From assembly GCA_023145535.1 (NCBI GenBank), contig JAGLDQ010000263.1:1-5859 (forward strand): a DNA stretch of 5,859 bases. The letters run 5' to 3'. The DNA comes from Cocleimonas sp. (GTDB lineage: Bacteria > Pseudomonadota > Gammaproteobacteria > Thiotrichales > Thiotrichaceae). Both the position numbers and the translations under genes were made by a program. Shown one piece after another: positions 1 to 5,859 of this stretch. Numbering within the stretch: position 1 is the stretch's first letter; each line of letters begins with the position of its first letter. Below the pieces are notes generated by a model. It made no database searches and was not told where the DNA came from. It was given only the letters and a program-made list of their open reading frames with translations.

Positions 1-179
1 CCTGAATAATCTTCAAATAAAATCTTTGTACCTGTTTCTTTAACATAAGGGTCGATCATATGTTTCTTTTGCGCTGCACCATACGCACCGCCAAAAGAAA
101 CCACTGTCAGCTCTCCAGCAACAAGATTTGCAGATAGTAATGAACTTGCTACCAATAAACTTAATTTTAACTTTTTCAC
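1..179 (-). CDS. ABC transporter periplasmic substrate-binding protein, PotD-like (partial, N-terminus only)
   Basis: The first 59 codons of a minus-strand gene are visible; the rest lies beyond the left edge. Translation from GTG at 179 gives a classic Sec signal peptide: a Lys-rich start (MKKLKL), a hydrophobic core (SLLVASSLLSA) and a small-residue cleavage region (NLVAG, about residue 22). The mature start then reads ELTVVSFGGAYGAAQ, followed by KETGTKILFEDYSG. The TVVSFGGAY opening and the 'ETGTKI...EDYSG' stretch are typical of the COG0687 spermidine/putrescine-type binding proteins. In that family the mature protein captures solute in the periplasm and delivers it to an inner-membrane permease. 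The gene lies 37 bp behind the ATPase gene on the same strand, so the two are very probably one operon. GTG is chosen because no ATG precedes the signal peptide and a strong ribosome binding site sits upstream. Polyamine is the default substrate guess, but related proteins bind other solutes and the ligand-binding residues are not in view. Confidence 0.85.
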   Translation of the reverse strand, partial: MKKLKLSLLVASSLLSANLVAGELTVVSFGGAYGAAQKKHMIDPYVKETGTKILFEDYS

Positions 180-189
180 TCTTTTACTT

Positions 190-196
190 CTCCTTT
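190..196 (-). promoter_or_regulatory. Ribosome binding site for the substrate-binding protein
   Basis: On the minus strand AAAGGAG lies 10 bases upstream of GTG at 179. It is the strongest Shine-Dalgarno match among the four genes of the window, and it supports a non-ATG start for this gene. It also fits high translation of the binding protein relative to the ATPase, as is common in ABC importer operons. Confidence 0.75.
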
Positions 197-216
197 GGGT
201 ATAAATTTGCCATGCG

Positions 217-1326
217 CTATATTTGTAAAGCACGGCAATCTTTAGACAACCAGCCTAACGTTACTGATTGCCCTTCTTTTAAATCATCAAACTTAAAAGA
301 ATTCGGTTGTTTGATGATAAATTCTGCGCTGTCATTCAAAAATCGAATATAAATGCGCAGATGATCACCAATATAAATTATTTGCTTAATAACGCCCTCA
401 AAAATATTCTCACAATCAACACCATGCTGATCAGGATTCATAATCACTTTTTCAGGGCGAATGGATAAATACACATCAGAATCTGACTCACTGAGATTAA
501 CGGCTAATGCGGTCACTGAGTCATTTTCTGTTATTTTCACCCGCACATTACCATTATCCTGATGCGCTTCTATATGCCCATCTAAATGATTATTTTCACC
601 AATAAACTCCGCCACAAATTTATTATCAGGAGATTCATATAAGGTTTTTGGATCAGATATTTGCTGGATTACGCCCTGTTCAAACACCGCAATGCGATCT
701 GACATAGTCAGTGCCTCGGTTTGATCGTGGGTGACATAGATAACGGTAAAGCCAAGCATTTCATGTAGCTTTTTTATCTCATACTGCATTTGCTCACGCA
801 GATTTTTATCCAACGCGCCTAAGGGTTCATCCATTAACACTAATTGTGGTTCGTAAACTAAAGCTCTGGCTAATGCGACACGCTGTTTTTGACCACCTGA
901 AAGCTGATTAGGATAACGATTAGCAAAGCTTTGTAACTCGACTAAATCTAGATATTTATTCACACGCGCTTTTTTCTCAGCCTTGCTCATTTTACGAAAT
1001 TTAAGGGGATATGCCAGATTTTCGGCAATGGTCATATGGGGAAATAAAGCATAGTTTTGAAACACCATGCCAATATTACGCTTATGTGGCGTAGTGTGGC
1101 GAATAGCTTTGCCATTCACATAAATTTCACCACTCGTAATATCTTCAAAACCTGCCAGTAACATTAAACAGGTTGTTTTACCCGAGCCAGACGGCCCTAA
1201 CATAGTGACAAACTCACCTTGTTCTATATCGAGATTAAGCTCTTTAACGACAAAAATTTTACCATCATAACTCTTTTTTACCTTATCGAACTTAACGCAA
1301 ATATCAGACATATTGTATGCTTTCAT
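217..1326 (-). CDS. potA: ABC transporter ATP-binding protein, PotA-like (polyamine-type importer)
   Basis: A complete 369-residue importer ATPase that would hydrolyse ATP on the cytoplasmic face to drive solute uptake. The nucleotide-binding domain spans about residues 7-240. It shows Walker A GPSGSGKTT (44-52, Lys50), the Q-loop VFQNYALFPHMT (Gln90), the signature LSGGQKQR (142-149), Walker B LVLMDEP (162-168, catalytic Glu167), the D-loop ALD (171-173) and the switch His200 in YVTHDQ. The remaining ~125 residues form the TOBE-type regulatory extension of the PotA/FbpC/CysA group, including YLSIRPEKV (286-294). The length is close to that of E. coli PotA. It is the first gene of a minus-strand operon, and the PotD-like gene follows 37 bp after the TAG stop. 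The start is uncertain: ATG 1326 gives the longest form, while ATG 1311 (protein beginning MSDICVKF) matches where family members usually begin; neither has a good ribosome binding site. The potA symbol rests on family and neighbour; another substrate is possible. Confidence 0.9.
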   Translation of the reverse strand: MKAYNMSDICVKFDKVKKSYDGKIFVVKELNLDIEQGEFVTMLGPSGSGKTTCLMLLAGFEDITSGEIYVNGKAIRHTTPHKRNIGMVFQNYALFPHMTIAENLAYPLKFRKMSKAEKKARVNKYLDLVELQSFANRYPNQLSGGQKQRVALARALVYEPQLVLMDEPLGALDKNLREQMQYEIKKLHEMLGFTVIYVTHDQTEALTMSDRIAVFEQGVIQQISDPKTLYESPDNKFVAEFIGENNHLDGHIEAHQDNGNVRVKITENDSVTALAVNLSESDSDVYLSIRPEKVIMNPDQHGVDCENIFEGVIKQIIYIGDHLRIYIRFLNDSAEFIIKQPNSFKFDDLKEGQSVTLGWLSKDCRALQI

Positions 1327-1336
1327 TGGGATGATG

Positions 1337-1365
1337 AGTATACACTAGTTTAAAAATTGCGATAA
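1337..1365 (-). promoter_or_regulatory. Candidate promoter of the ABC importer operon
   Basis: On the minus strand TATACT (1342 to 1337) matches the sigma-70 -10 consensus at five of six positions. Seventeen bases upstream is TTATCG (1365 to 1360), a weak -35 with three matches. Transcription would begin near 1330, only a few bases before ATG 1326 but about 19 bases before ATG 1311. If real, this promoter favours the shorter form of the ATPase, or leaderless translation of the longer one. The call rests on pattern only. Confidence 0.35.
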
Positions 1366-1374
1366 ATCAATTTT
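1353..1374. repeat. Inverted repeat in the divergent control region (AT-rich)
   Basis: AAAATTG (1353-1359) and CAATTTT (1368-1374) are perfect 7-bp inverted arms around an 8-base spacer, CGATAAAT. The spacer contains the candidate -35 hexamer of the importer operon, so a protein bound here could control that promoter. An intrinsic terminator is unlikely because the stem has one G-C pair. Such AT-rich arms can arise by chance, so the regulatory reading is an inference. Confidence 0.35.
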
Positions 1375-1417
1375 AGATAATGAATGTTACGTATGTAGTT
1401 AATCAAAAAAAACCTAG

Positions 1418-1430
1418 TAGTAGGCTACTA
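1418..1430. repeat. Palindrome TAGTAG-G-CTACTA upstream of pyc
   Basis: Perfect 6-bp inverted arms surround a single central G. Its right arm overlaps the candidate -10 hexamer of pyc, and its left arm is part of a TAG triplet run (1415-1423). The position and symmetry fit a small operator, but no regulator can be named from the sequence. Confidence 0.4.
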
Positions 1431-1434
1431 TACT
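1429..1434 (+). promoter_or_regulatory. Candidate -10 element of the pyc promoter
   Basis: TATACT matches the sigma-70 -10 consensus at five of six positions and would start a transcript near 1441, giving a leader of about 55 bases for pyc. The position 17 bases upstream is an A-run (1406-1411) with no resemblance to a -35 box. If real, the promoter is weak or needs an activator. Confidence 0.3.
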
Positions 1435-1481
1435 TGTACAGCTCGTGCTGAATACGCAATGAACAAGAAATCTATCTTATT

Positions 1482-1487
1482 GAAGGT
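1482..1487 (+). promoter_or_regulatory. Ribosome binding site for pyc
   Basis: GAAGGT ends 8 bases before ATG 1496, an acceptable Shine-Dalgarno core and spacing. It supports this start over ATG 1459, which is out of frame with pyc. Confidence 0.6.
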
Positions 1488-1495
1488 AATACCAA

Positions 1496-4400
1496 ATGAC
1501 AAAAAAAATAACCAAACTCATGGTCGCCAACCGTGGCGAGATTGCGATTAGAATTTTACGGGCTGCATTTGAGTTAAAATTACGTACGGTATCGATGTTT
1601 ACCTATGAGGATCGTTTTTCACCACATCGTTATAAAGCGGATGAGGCGTATCAGATTGGCGCTGATGATGAGGCGTTAGCACCTTATTTAGATATTGAAG
1701 CCATTATTGAATTGGCAAAACTAAATCAGGTGGATGCAATTCATCCAGGTTATGGTTTTTTATCCGAGAATGTTCGTTTTGCGCAACGATGCCGTGAGGA
1801 GGGGATTATTTTTATCGGCCCTGATCCAGAGGTAATGGAGCAGTTGGGTGATAAAATAAAAGCGAAAAAAAATGCTATTAAAGCAGGTATTCCTGTTATT
1901 GAAGACAGTCAGCTTGCGTTGGATAGTGTTGATATTGCGAGGCAGGAGGCGAAGCGTATTGGTTTTCCGTTAATGATCAAGGCAGTTTCGGGTGGTGGTG
2001 GTCGTGGTATGCGGGTATTACGTGCTGAAGAGGAGTTAGAAACGGCATTTAATGACGCGCGCAGTGAGGCAGCGAAGGCATTTGGTGATGATACTTTGTT
2101 TTTAGAAAAGTATATTGATTCACCAAAGCATATTGAAATTCAAATATTAGGTGATAATCACGGTAATTTGGTGCATTTATACGAGCGTGATTGTTCGGTT
2201 CAACGCCGTTTTCAGAAGGTCGTTGAAGTTGCACCGAGTATGGGATTATCAGATCAGACCCGTGAAAAACTGTATACCTATGCGCTGGCTGTTACTAAAC
2301 AGGTTAACTACAATAATGCAGGAACGGTCGAGTTTCTGGTGGATAAAAAAGAGAATATTTATTTTATTGAAGTTAATCCTCGGGTACAAGTTGAGCACAC
2401 TGTTACCGAAGTAGTGACGGGAATTGATATTGTCCGTAGCCAGATTCAGATTGCCAGTGGGTGCAAATTATCCAGTCCTGAGATTGATATTCAGTCACAG
2501 GATGCGATTAGTTGCCGTGGTTTTGCCGTGCAATGTCGTATTACCACCGAAGATCCTGAACAGGATTTCAAGCCTGATTTTGGAACCATTATTGCCTATC
2601 GCAGCGCAGGTGGGCTGGGAATTCGCCTTGATGCGGGTGCGGTTTATTTGGGGGCGAAAGTTTCCCCCTTTTATGATTCGATGCTGGTTAAGGTCACCGC
2701 ATCGGGTCGTACCATGAAGGAGGCACTAGAGCGTTCTAGCCGTGCCTTATGTGAGTTTCGTATTCGTGGGGTTAAAACCAATATTGGCTTTATGCTCAAT
2801 GTATTAAAGCATCCTACCTTTGCATCAGGTAAGGCGCGGGTTACCTTTTTAGAGAAAAATCCTGAGTTATTTGACATTGATACGAATTACGACCGTGGTA
2901 CTAAAACATTACGCTATTTAGCCAATCTAGCCGTGAATGGTCATCCTGATATTAAAAAGCCTGATATTGAGCGCAAGTTTCGAATCCCCATTATTCCTGA
3001 GTATGATAAATTTTCCGCCTATCCAAAAGGCACTAAAAACAAGTTAGATGAACTAGGTGCTGATGGTTTTGTGGATTGGATTAAAGCACAGGATAATATT
3101 CTCTATACTGATACTACCCTACGAGATGCGCATCAGTCCTTATTGGCAACGCGGGTGCGAACTACCGATATGCTAAAGGTGGCAGAGGGTTTTGCTAAAA
3201 ATCATTCACAACTCTTTTCCTTAGAAATGTGGGGTGGCGCAACCTTTGATGTAGCACTGCGCTTTTTGCACGAATGCCCTTGGGAGCGCTTACGTTTATT
3301 ACGTGAAAAAATCCCTAATATTCTCTTTCAAATGCTGTTTCGTGGCTCTAATGCAGTCGGCTACAAAGCCTATCCTGATAATTTAATTGAAAAATTCATT
3401 ATTGAATCATCCGAACAAGGGATTGATGTTTTTCGTATCTTTGATTCATTAAATTGGATTGAAGGAATGCGAAAATCGATTCAAGTGGTACGTGAGCAAA
3501 CTAATGGATTAGCTGAAGCGACGATTTGCTATACAGGTGATGTATTAAATTTAGACTCGAAGAATAAATACAATCTCACTTATTATACCGATCTAGCCAA
3601 GCAATTAGAGGATGCAGGTGCACACATTATTGCACTTAAAGATATGGCGGGTTTGCTTAAACCCTATGCAGTGCAAGAGCTGATTCCTGCCTTAAAAGAA
3701 GCCGTTGACTTACCGATTCATTTGCATACTCACGATACCTCCTCTATGCAAGCTGCAACCTTATTAAAAGCAATTGAAGCCGATGTCGATATTGTTGATA
3801 CCTGTTTAAGCTCCATGTCAGGCTTAACGTCACAACCTAATTTCAACTCAATGGTGGCCGTAATGCAAGGTCAGCCTCGTGAACAAGCCTATGATTTAAA
3901 ATCATTAAATCAATATGCAAACTACTGGGAAGATGTGCGTGAGATTTATTACCCCTTTGAGTCAGGCTTAAAAGCAGGCACAGCCGAGGTTTATGAGCAT
4001 GAAATTCCAGGTGGGCAATATTCCAATCTACGCCCACAATCCATGGCATTAGGGTTGGAGCATAAGTTTGAAGCGGTGAAAAAAAACTATGCCATCGTAA
4101 ATAAAATGTTTGGCGATATTGTCAAAGTCACCCCCTCGTCCAAAGTAGTCGGTGATATGGCAATTTTTATGACCTCAAACGATTTAACAGAAGCCGATGT
4201 CATGGCGCAAGGCTCAACACTCGTCTTTCCTGATTCCGTGATTGATCTATTTAAAGGCAATTTAGGACAAACCGACAAAGGCTTCCCCGCAGAATTAAGC
4301 AAACTAATTTTAAAAGGCAAGCAACCCTTCACCGATGCGCCTAATGCACACTTAGCCTCCGTTGATATTGAGGTCGAATTTATCGCTTTTCAACAACAGT

Positions 4401-4939
4401 TTAATAATGAATGCACTATGTTGGATTTCCTATCCTACAAAATGTATCCCAAAGTTTATAATGACTTTTATCAAAGCCAACAAGACTATGGTGATATTCA
4501 AACACTTCCCAGTACCGCCTTTTTCTACGCTCTCAAACAACGCGAAGAAGTACGCGTAGAATTAGCGCAGGGAAAAATCATTATTATCAAACTGCTCTAT
4601 ATTTCAGATGCTGATGAAGGTGGGATTCGCACCGTCACCTTTGATTTTAACGGACAAACCCGAAGTATTACCGTGCGTGATGATGCCGTAGTCTCCACTA
4701 AAAAAATCAATCGTAAAGCAGTGGAAGAAAATGAAATAGGCACGCCCATTTTAGGTCGCTTATCACAGATTATGGTGACAGAAGGTGATGACATTGAGAA
4801 AGATACACCACTGTTTGTCATTGAAGCCATGAAAATGGAATCGACTATAACAGCACCCTTTGCAGGTATTGTAGGGAGGATTCATTTAGAGGAAGGAGAG
4901 ATTTTGGAGCAGGGAGATTTGGTAGTCGAAATGGGGTAA
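1496..4939 (+). CDS. pyc: Pyruvate carboxylase, single-polypeptide biotin enzyme
   Basis: Cytosolic anaplerotic enzyme that makes oxaloacetate from pyruvate, bicarbonate and ATP through a carboxybiotin intermediate. The 1147 residues match the usual ~1150 of one-chain pyruvate carboxylases. The biotin carboxylase domain (about 1-450) has VANRGEIAIRI (9-19), the ATP-grasp Gly loop SGGGGRGM (165-172), Lys241 in RRFQKVVE, and catalytic Glu292, Asn294 and Arg296 in EVNPRVQVEH, plus Arg348. The carboxyltransferase domain (about 533-1000) has TDTTLRDAHQS (538-548) and EMWGGATFDVA (577-587). Metal ligands inferred by alignment from memory to characterised enzymes are Asp544, the carbamylated Lys715 in LKDMAG, His744 and His746. 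The linker around 455-530 and about 1000-1075 correspond to the allosteric (acetyl-CoA) domain. The biotinyl domain closes the protein, with biotin on Lys1113 in EAMKMES. Order and content separate it from oxaloacetate decarboxylase alpha and two-subunit PycA/PycB. The gene is intact, and start and stop are clear. Base composition shifts between its parts (see findings). Confidence 0.97.
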   Translation: MTKKITKLMVANRGEIAIRILRAAFELKLRTVSMFTYEDRFSPHRYKADEAYQIGADDEALAPYLDIEAIIELAKLNQVDAIHPGYGFLSENVRFAQRCREEGIIFIGPDPEVMEQLGDKIKAKKNAIKAGIPVIEDSQLALDSVDIARQEAKRIGFPLMIKAVSGGGGRGMRVLRAEEELETAFNDARSEAAKAFGDDTLFLEKYIDSPKHIEIQILGDNHGNLVHLYERDCSVQRRFQKVVEVAPSMGLSDQTREKLYTYALAVTKQVNYNNAGTVEFLVDKKENIYFIEVNPRVQVEHTVTEVVTGIDIVRSQIQIASGCKLSSPEIDIQSQDAISCRGFAVQCRITTEDPEQDFKPDFGTIIAYRSAGGLGIRLDAGAVYLGAKVSPFYDSMLVKVTASGRTMKEALERSSRALCEFRIRGVKTNIGFMLNVLKHPTFASGKARVTFLEKNPELFDIDTNYDRGTKTLRYLANLAVNGHPDIKKPDIERKFRIPIIPEYDKFSAYPKGTKNKLDELGADGFVDWIKAQDNILYTDTTLRDAHQSLLATRVRTTDMLKVAEGFAKNHSQLFSLEMWGGATFDVALRFLHECPWERLRLLREKIPNILFQMLFRGSNAVGYKAYPDNLIEKFIIESSEQGIDVFRIFDSLNWIEGMRKSIQVVREQTNGLAEATICYTGDVLNLDSKNKYNLTYYTDLAKQLEDAGAHIIALKDMAGLLKPYAVQELIPALKEAVDLPIHLHTHDTSSMQAATLLKAIEADVDIVDTCLSSMSGLTSQPNFNSMVAVMQGQPREQAYDLKSLNQYANYWEDVREIYYPFESGLKAGTAEVYEHEIPGGQYSNLRPQSMALGLEHKFEAVKKNYAIVNKMFGDIVKVTPSSKVVGDMAIFMTSNDLTEADVMAQGSTLVFPDSVIDLFKGNLGQTDKGFPAELSKLILKGKQPFTDAPNAHLASVDIEVEFIAFQQQFNNECTMLDFLSYKMYPKVYNDFYQSQQDYGDIQTLPSTAFFYALKQREEVRVELAQGKIIIIKLLYISDADEGGIRTVTFDFNGQTRSITVRDDAVVSTKKINRKAVEENEIGTPILGRLSQIMVTEGDDIEKDTPLFVIEAMKMESTITAPFAGIVGRIHLEEGEILEQGDLVVEMG

Positions 4940-5032
4940 TCGAGCGGTAACTATCGTTGTTTAATCAACCTGTACAACATCAGGAAGTTATTTCGTGCAC
5001 GTTCTTTACTTCATGACTATAATCGCCTCCCC
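4940..5032 (+). other. Gap between pyc and the DUF2156 gene
   Basis: This gap of 93 bp contains no convincing terminator. The best fold is a weak GTTGT/ACAAC pairing (4956-4960 with 4974-4978) without a following T-run, so cotranscription of pyc with the next gene is plausible. It holds an isolated Shine-Dalgarno-like AGGAAG (4982-4987), too far from ATG 5033 to serve it. The frame of the next gene stays open right back to the pyc TAA codon. Confidence 0.5.
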
Positions 5033-5859
5033 ATGCAAACAGATAACCCGAACATTCTAATATTTCAAGATATTGATCAAATTACTCCCTATTTTAAGCA
5101 GTATGGTGATTCCTGTATGTCATATTCAGGTCTGCAAGAAGGTTTGGAATATTTTTTAATTAAGGGGATCGGTTATATAAGTTATCTGCGGTATAAGCAC
5201 CGTCTTTTTTCACCAAGGGGTAAAATAATTGTCCTTGCTGATCCTGTTTGTGCCAAAGAAAACTACTCCTATTTGTTGCAACAATTTATTAAAAATAATC
5301 CAAAGGTGATGTTTATTCAAATATCACGAGAGGTTGCGGTGATTCTTGATCAACTTGGCTATGAAGTTAACCAGTTTGGGGTTGAGACTGAAATGGCTAT
5401 TCAACAGTATGATCTAAAAGGAAAAACAAAAAGCAGTTTAAGACAGTGGCGAAATAAGTGTCAGCGTGAAAACGTTGAAGTTGAAGAAATTGATCTTTAT
5501 CAATGCAAGCAAATCGAAGAAATAAAATTATTGTCCGCATCTTGGCTCAAGAGCAAAGGCGGAAAACAACTTTCTTTTTTAAACCGTCCTTTTCTTTATC
5601 AAAACGAGACTGATACACGCTGTTTTGTTGCGAGACAGCATAATAAGTTAGTTGGGGTTACTGTTTTTGATCCACTTTATCGAAATGGTAAAGTGTATGG
5701 TTATTATCATAATATTGATCGTATTTTAGAAAATGTCCCACATGGCGTAAGTCCTTATCTTATTTTAGCCGCAATGGATGTTTTTCGTCAGGAGAAAGTG
5801 GAAATCCTTTCTCTTGGTATGTCTCCTTTGTATCAGTTAGGTGCTGAGTTTAACTACAA
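5033..5859 (+). CDS. DUF2156 / phosphatidylglycerol lysyltransferase C-terminal-domain protein (partial, open at right edge)
   Basis: 275 codons are visible with no stop. The protein matches the GNAT-like catalytic fold shared by DUF2156 proteins and the soluble domain of MprF, which moves an amino acid from aminoacyl-tRNA to a membrane lipid. The family signs in order are: GDSCMSYSGLQEGLEYF (25-41), the typical domain opening; IIVLADPVC (65-73), equivalent to the 'LGDPVG' strand; LKGKTKSSLRQWRNKCQREN (128-147), the conserved basic 'LR..N+' helix; WLKSKGG (171-177); GVSPYLILAAM (238-248); and LSLGMSPL (259-266), close to MprF 'LGMAPL'. No signal peptide or membrane segment is visible, so this is a stand-alone cytosolic form rather than a full MprF. 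Stand-alone members are about 300-350 residues, so probably only a short C-terminus is missing. ATG 5033 is the first in-frame ATG but lacks a good ribosome binding site; the next, 5117, would cut into the domain. The domain is well supported; substrate and reaction are inferred, and many DUF2156 proteins are uncharacterised. Confidence 0.82.
   Translation, partial: MQTDNPNILIFQDIDQITPYFKQYGDSCMSYSGLQEGLEYFLIKGIGYISYLRYKHRLFSPRGKIIVLADPVCAKENYSYLLQQFIKNNPKVMFIQISREVAVILDQLGYEVNQFGVETEMAIQQYDLKGKTKSSLRQWRNKCQRENVEVEEIDLYQCKQIEEIKLLSASWLKSKGGKQLSFLNRPFLYQNETDTRCFVARQHNKLVGVTVFDPLYRNGKVYGYYHNIDRILENVPHGVSPYLILAAMDVFRQEKVEILSLGMSPLYQLGAEFNY

Noticed and set aside
128..352. Plus-strand reading frame of 74 codons
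   Set aside because: It lies antisense to the end of the ATPase gene and the start of the substrate-binding protein gene, both well supported. Its product shows no recognisable family features.
1459..1551. Upstream ATG with a 30-residue frame overlapping the pyc start
   Set aside because: No Shine-Dalgarno sequence precedes it, it is out of frame with pyc, and its lysine/asparagine-rich product looks like noise. The pyc start has its own binding site.
2049..2234. Antisense frame within pyc, with others at 2671-2877, 3843-4049, 4087-4332 and 4597-4830
   Set aside because: All lie within the intact pyc gene and give low-complexity or unrecognisable products. They are shadows of the coding strand.
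2151..2717. Overlapping plus-strand frames inside pyc (2151-2414, 2424-2717), with another at 4362-4559
   Set aside because: They are shifted readings of highly conserved pyc sequence, including catalytic motifs. No frameshift is needed because pyc is continuous.
4956..4978. Possible terminator hairpin after pyc
   Set aside because: The stem is only five base pairs with a 13-base loop, and no T-run follows.
4995..5060. GTG-initiated 21-residue frame preceded by AGGAAG, a possible leader peptide before the DUF2156 gene
   Set aside because: The spacing is acceptable, but the frame is very short, overlaps ATG 5033, and has no attenuator-like hairpin or codon run.

Overview
The window is a moderately AT-rich bacterial segment. 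It carries two divergent transcription units that share a control region of about 170 bp. The combination of a PotA-type importer cassette, a full-length single-chain pyruvate carboxylase and a cytosolic DUF2156 protein fits a proteobacterium, most likely a gammaproteobacterium. That placement is an inference from general gene style only; no rRNA or other marker is present.

Left part, minus strand (1-1326): a polyamine-type ABC importer operon. The ATPase gene (potA-like, 1326 to 217) comes first. After a 37-bp gap with a clear ribosome binding site comes the start of a periplasmic substrate-binding protein (GTG at 179), which runs off the left edge. The permease genes would be expected further left. 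Together these genes would supply ATP-driven uptake of a small cationic or organic solute; the exact substrate cannot be read from this window.

Middle (1327-1495): the divergent intergenic region. It holds two short inverted repeats and a TATACT hexamer facing each way. These are candidate regulatory elements, none of them certain.

Right part, plus strand (1496-5859): a complete pyruvate carboxylase gene (pyc, 1147 codons) with all expected catalytic residues and the biotinylation lysine. A 93-bp gap follows, then a partial gene (5033 to the right edge) that is not closed within the window. Its protein is a DUF2156 / phosphatidylglycerol lysyltransferase C-terminal-domain protein, related to the catalytic domain of MprF-type aminoacyl-lipid synthases. 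Pyc would replenish oxaloacetate from pyruvate and bicarbonate; a lipid-modification role for the second gene is inferred from its family.

I did not find a CRISPR array, tRNA, rRNA, insertion sequence or convincing intrinsic terminator. The window is mostly ordinary core metabolism. The points worth a second look are the DUF2156 gene, the change in base composition inside pyc, and the paired palindromes in the divergent control region.
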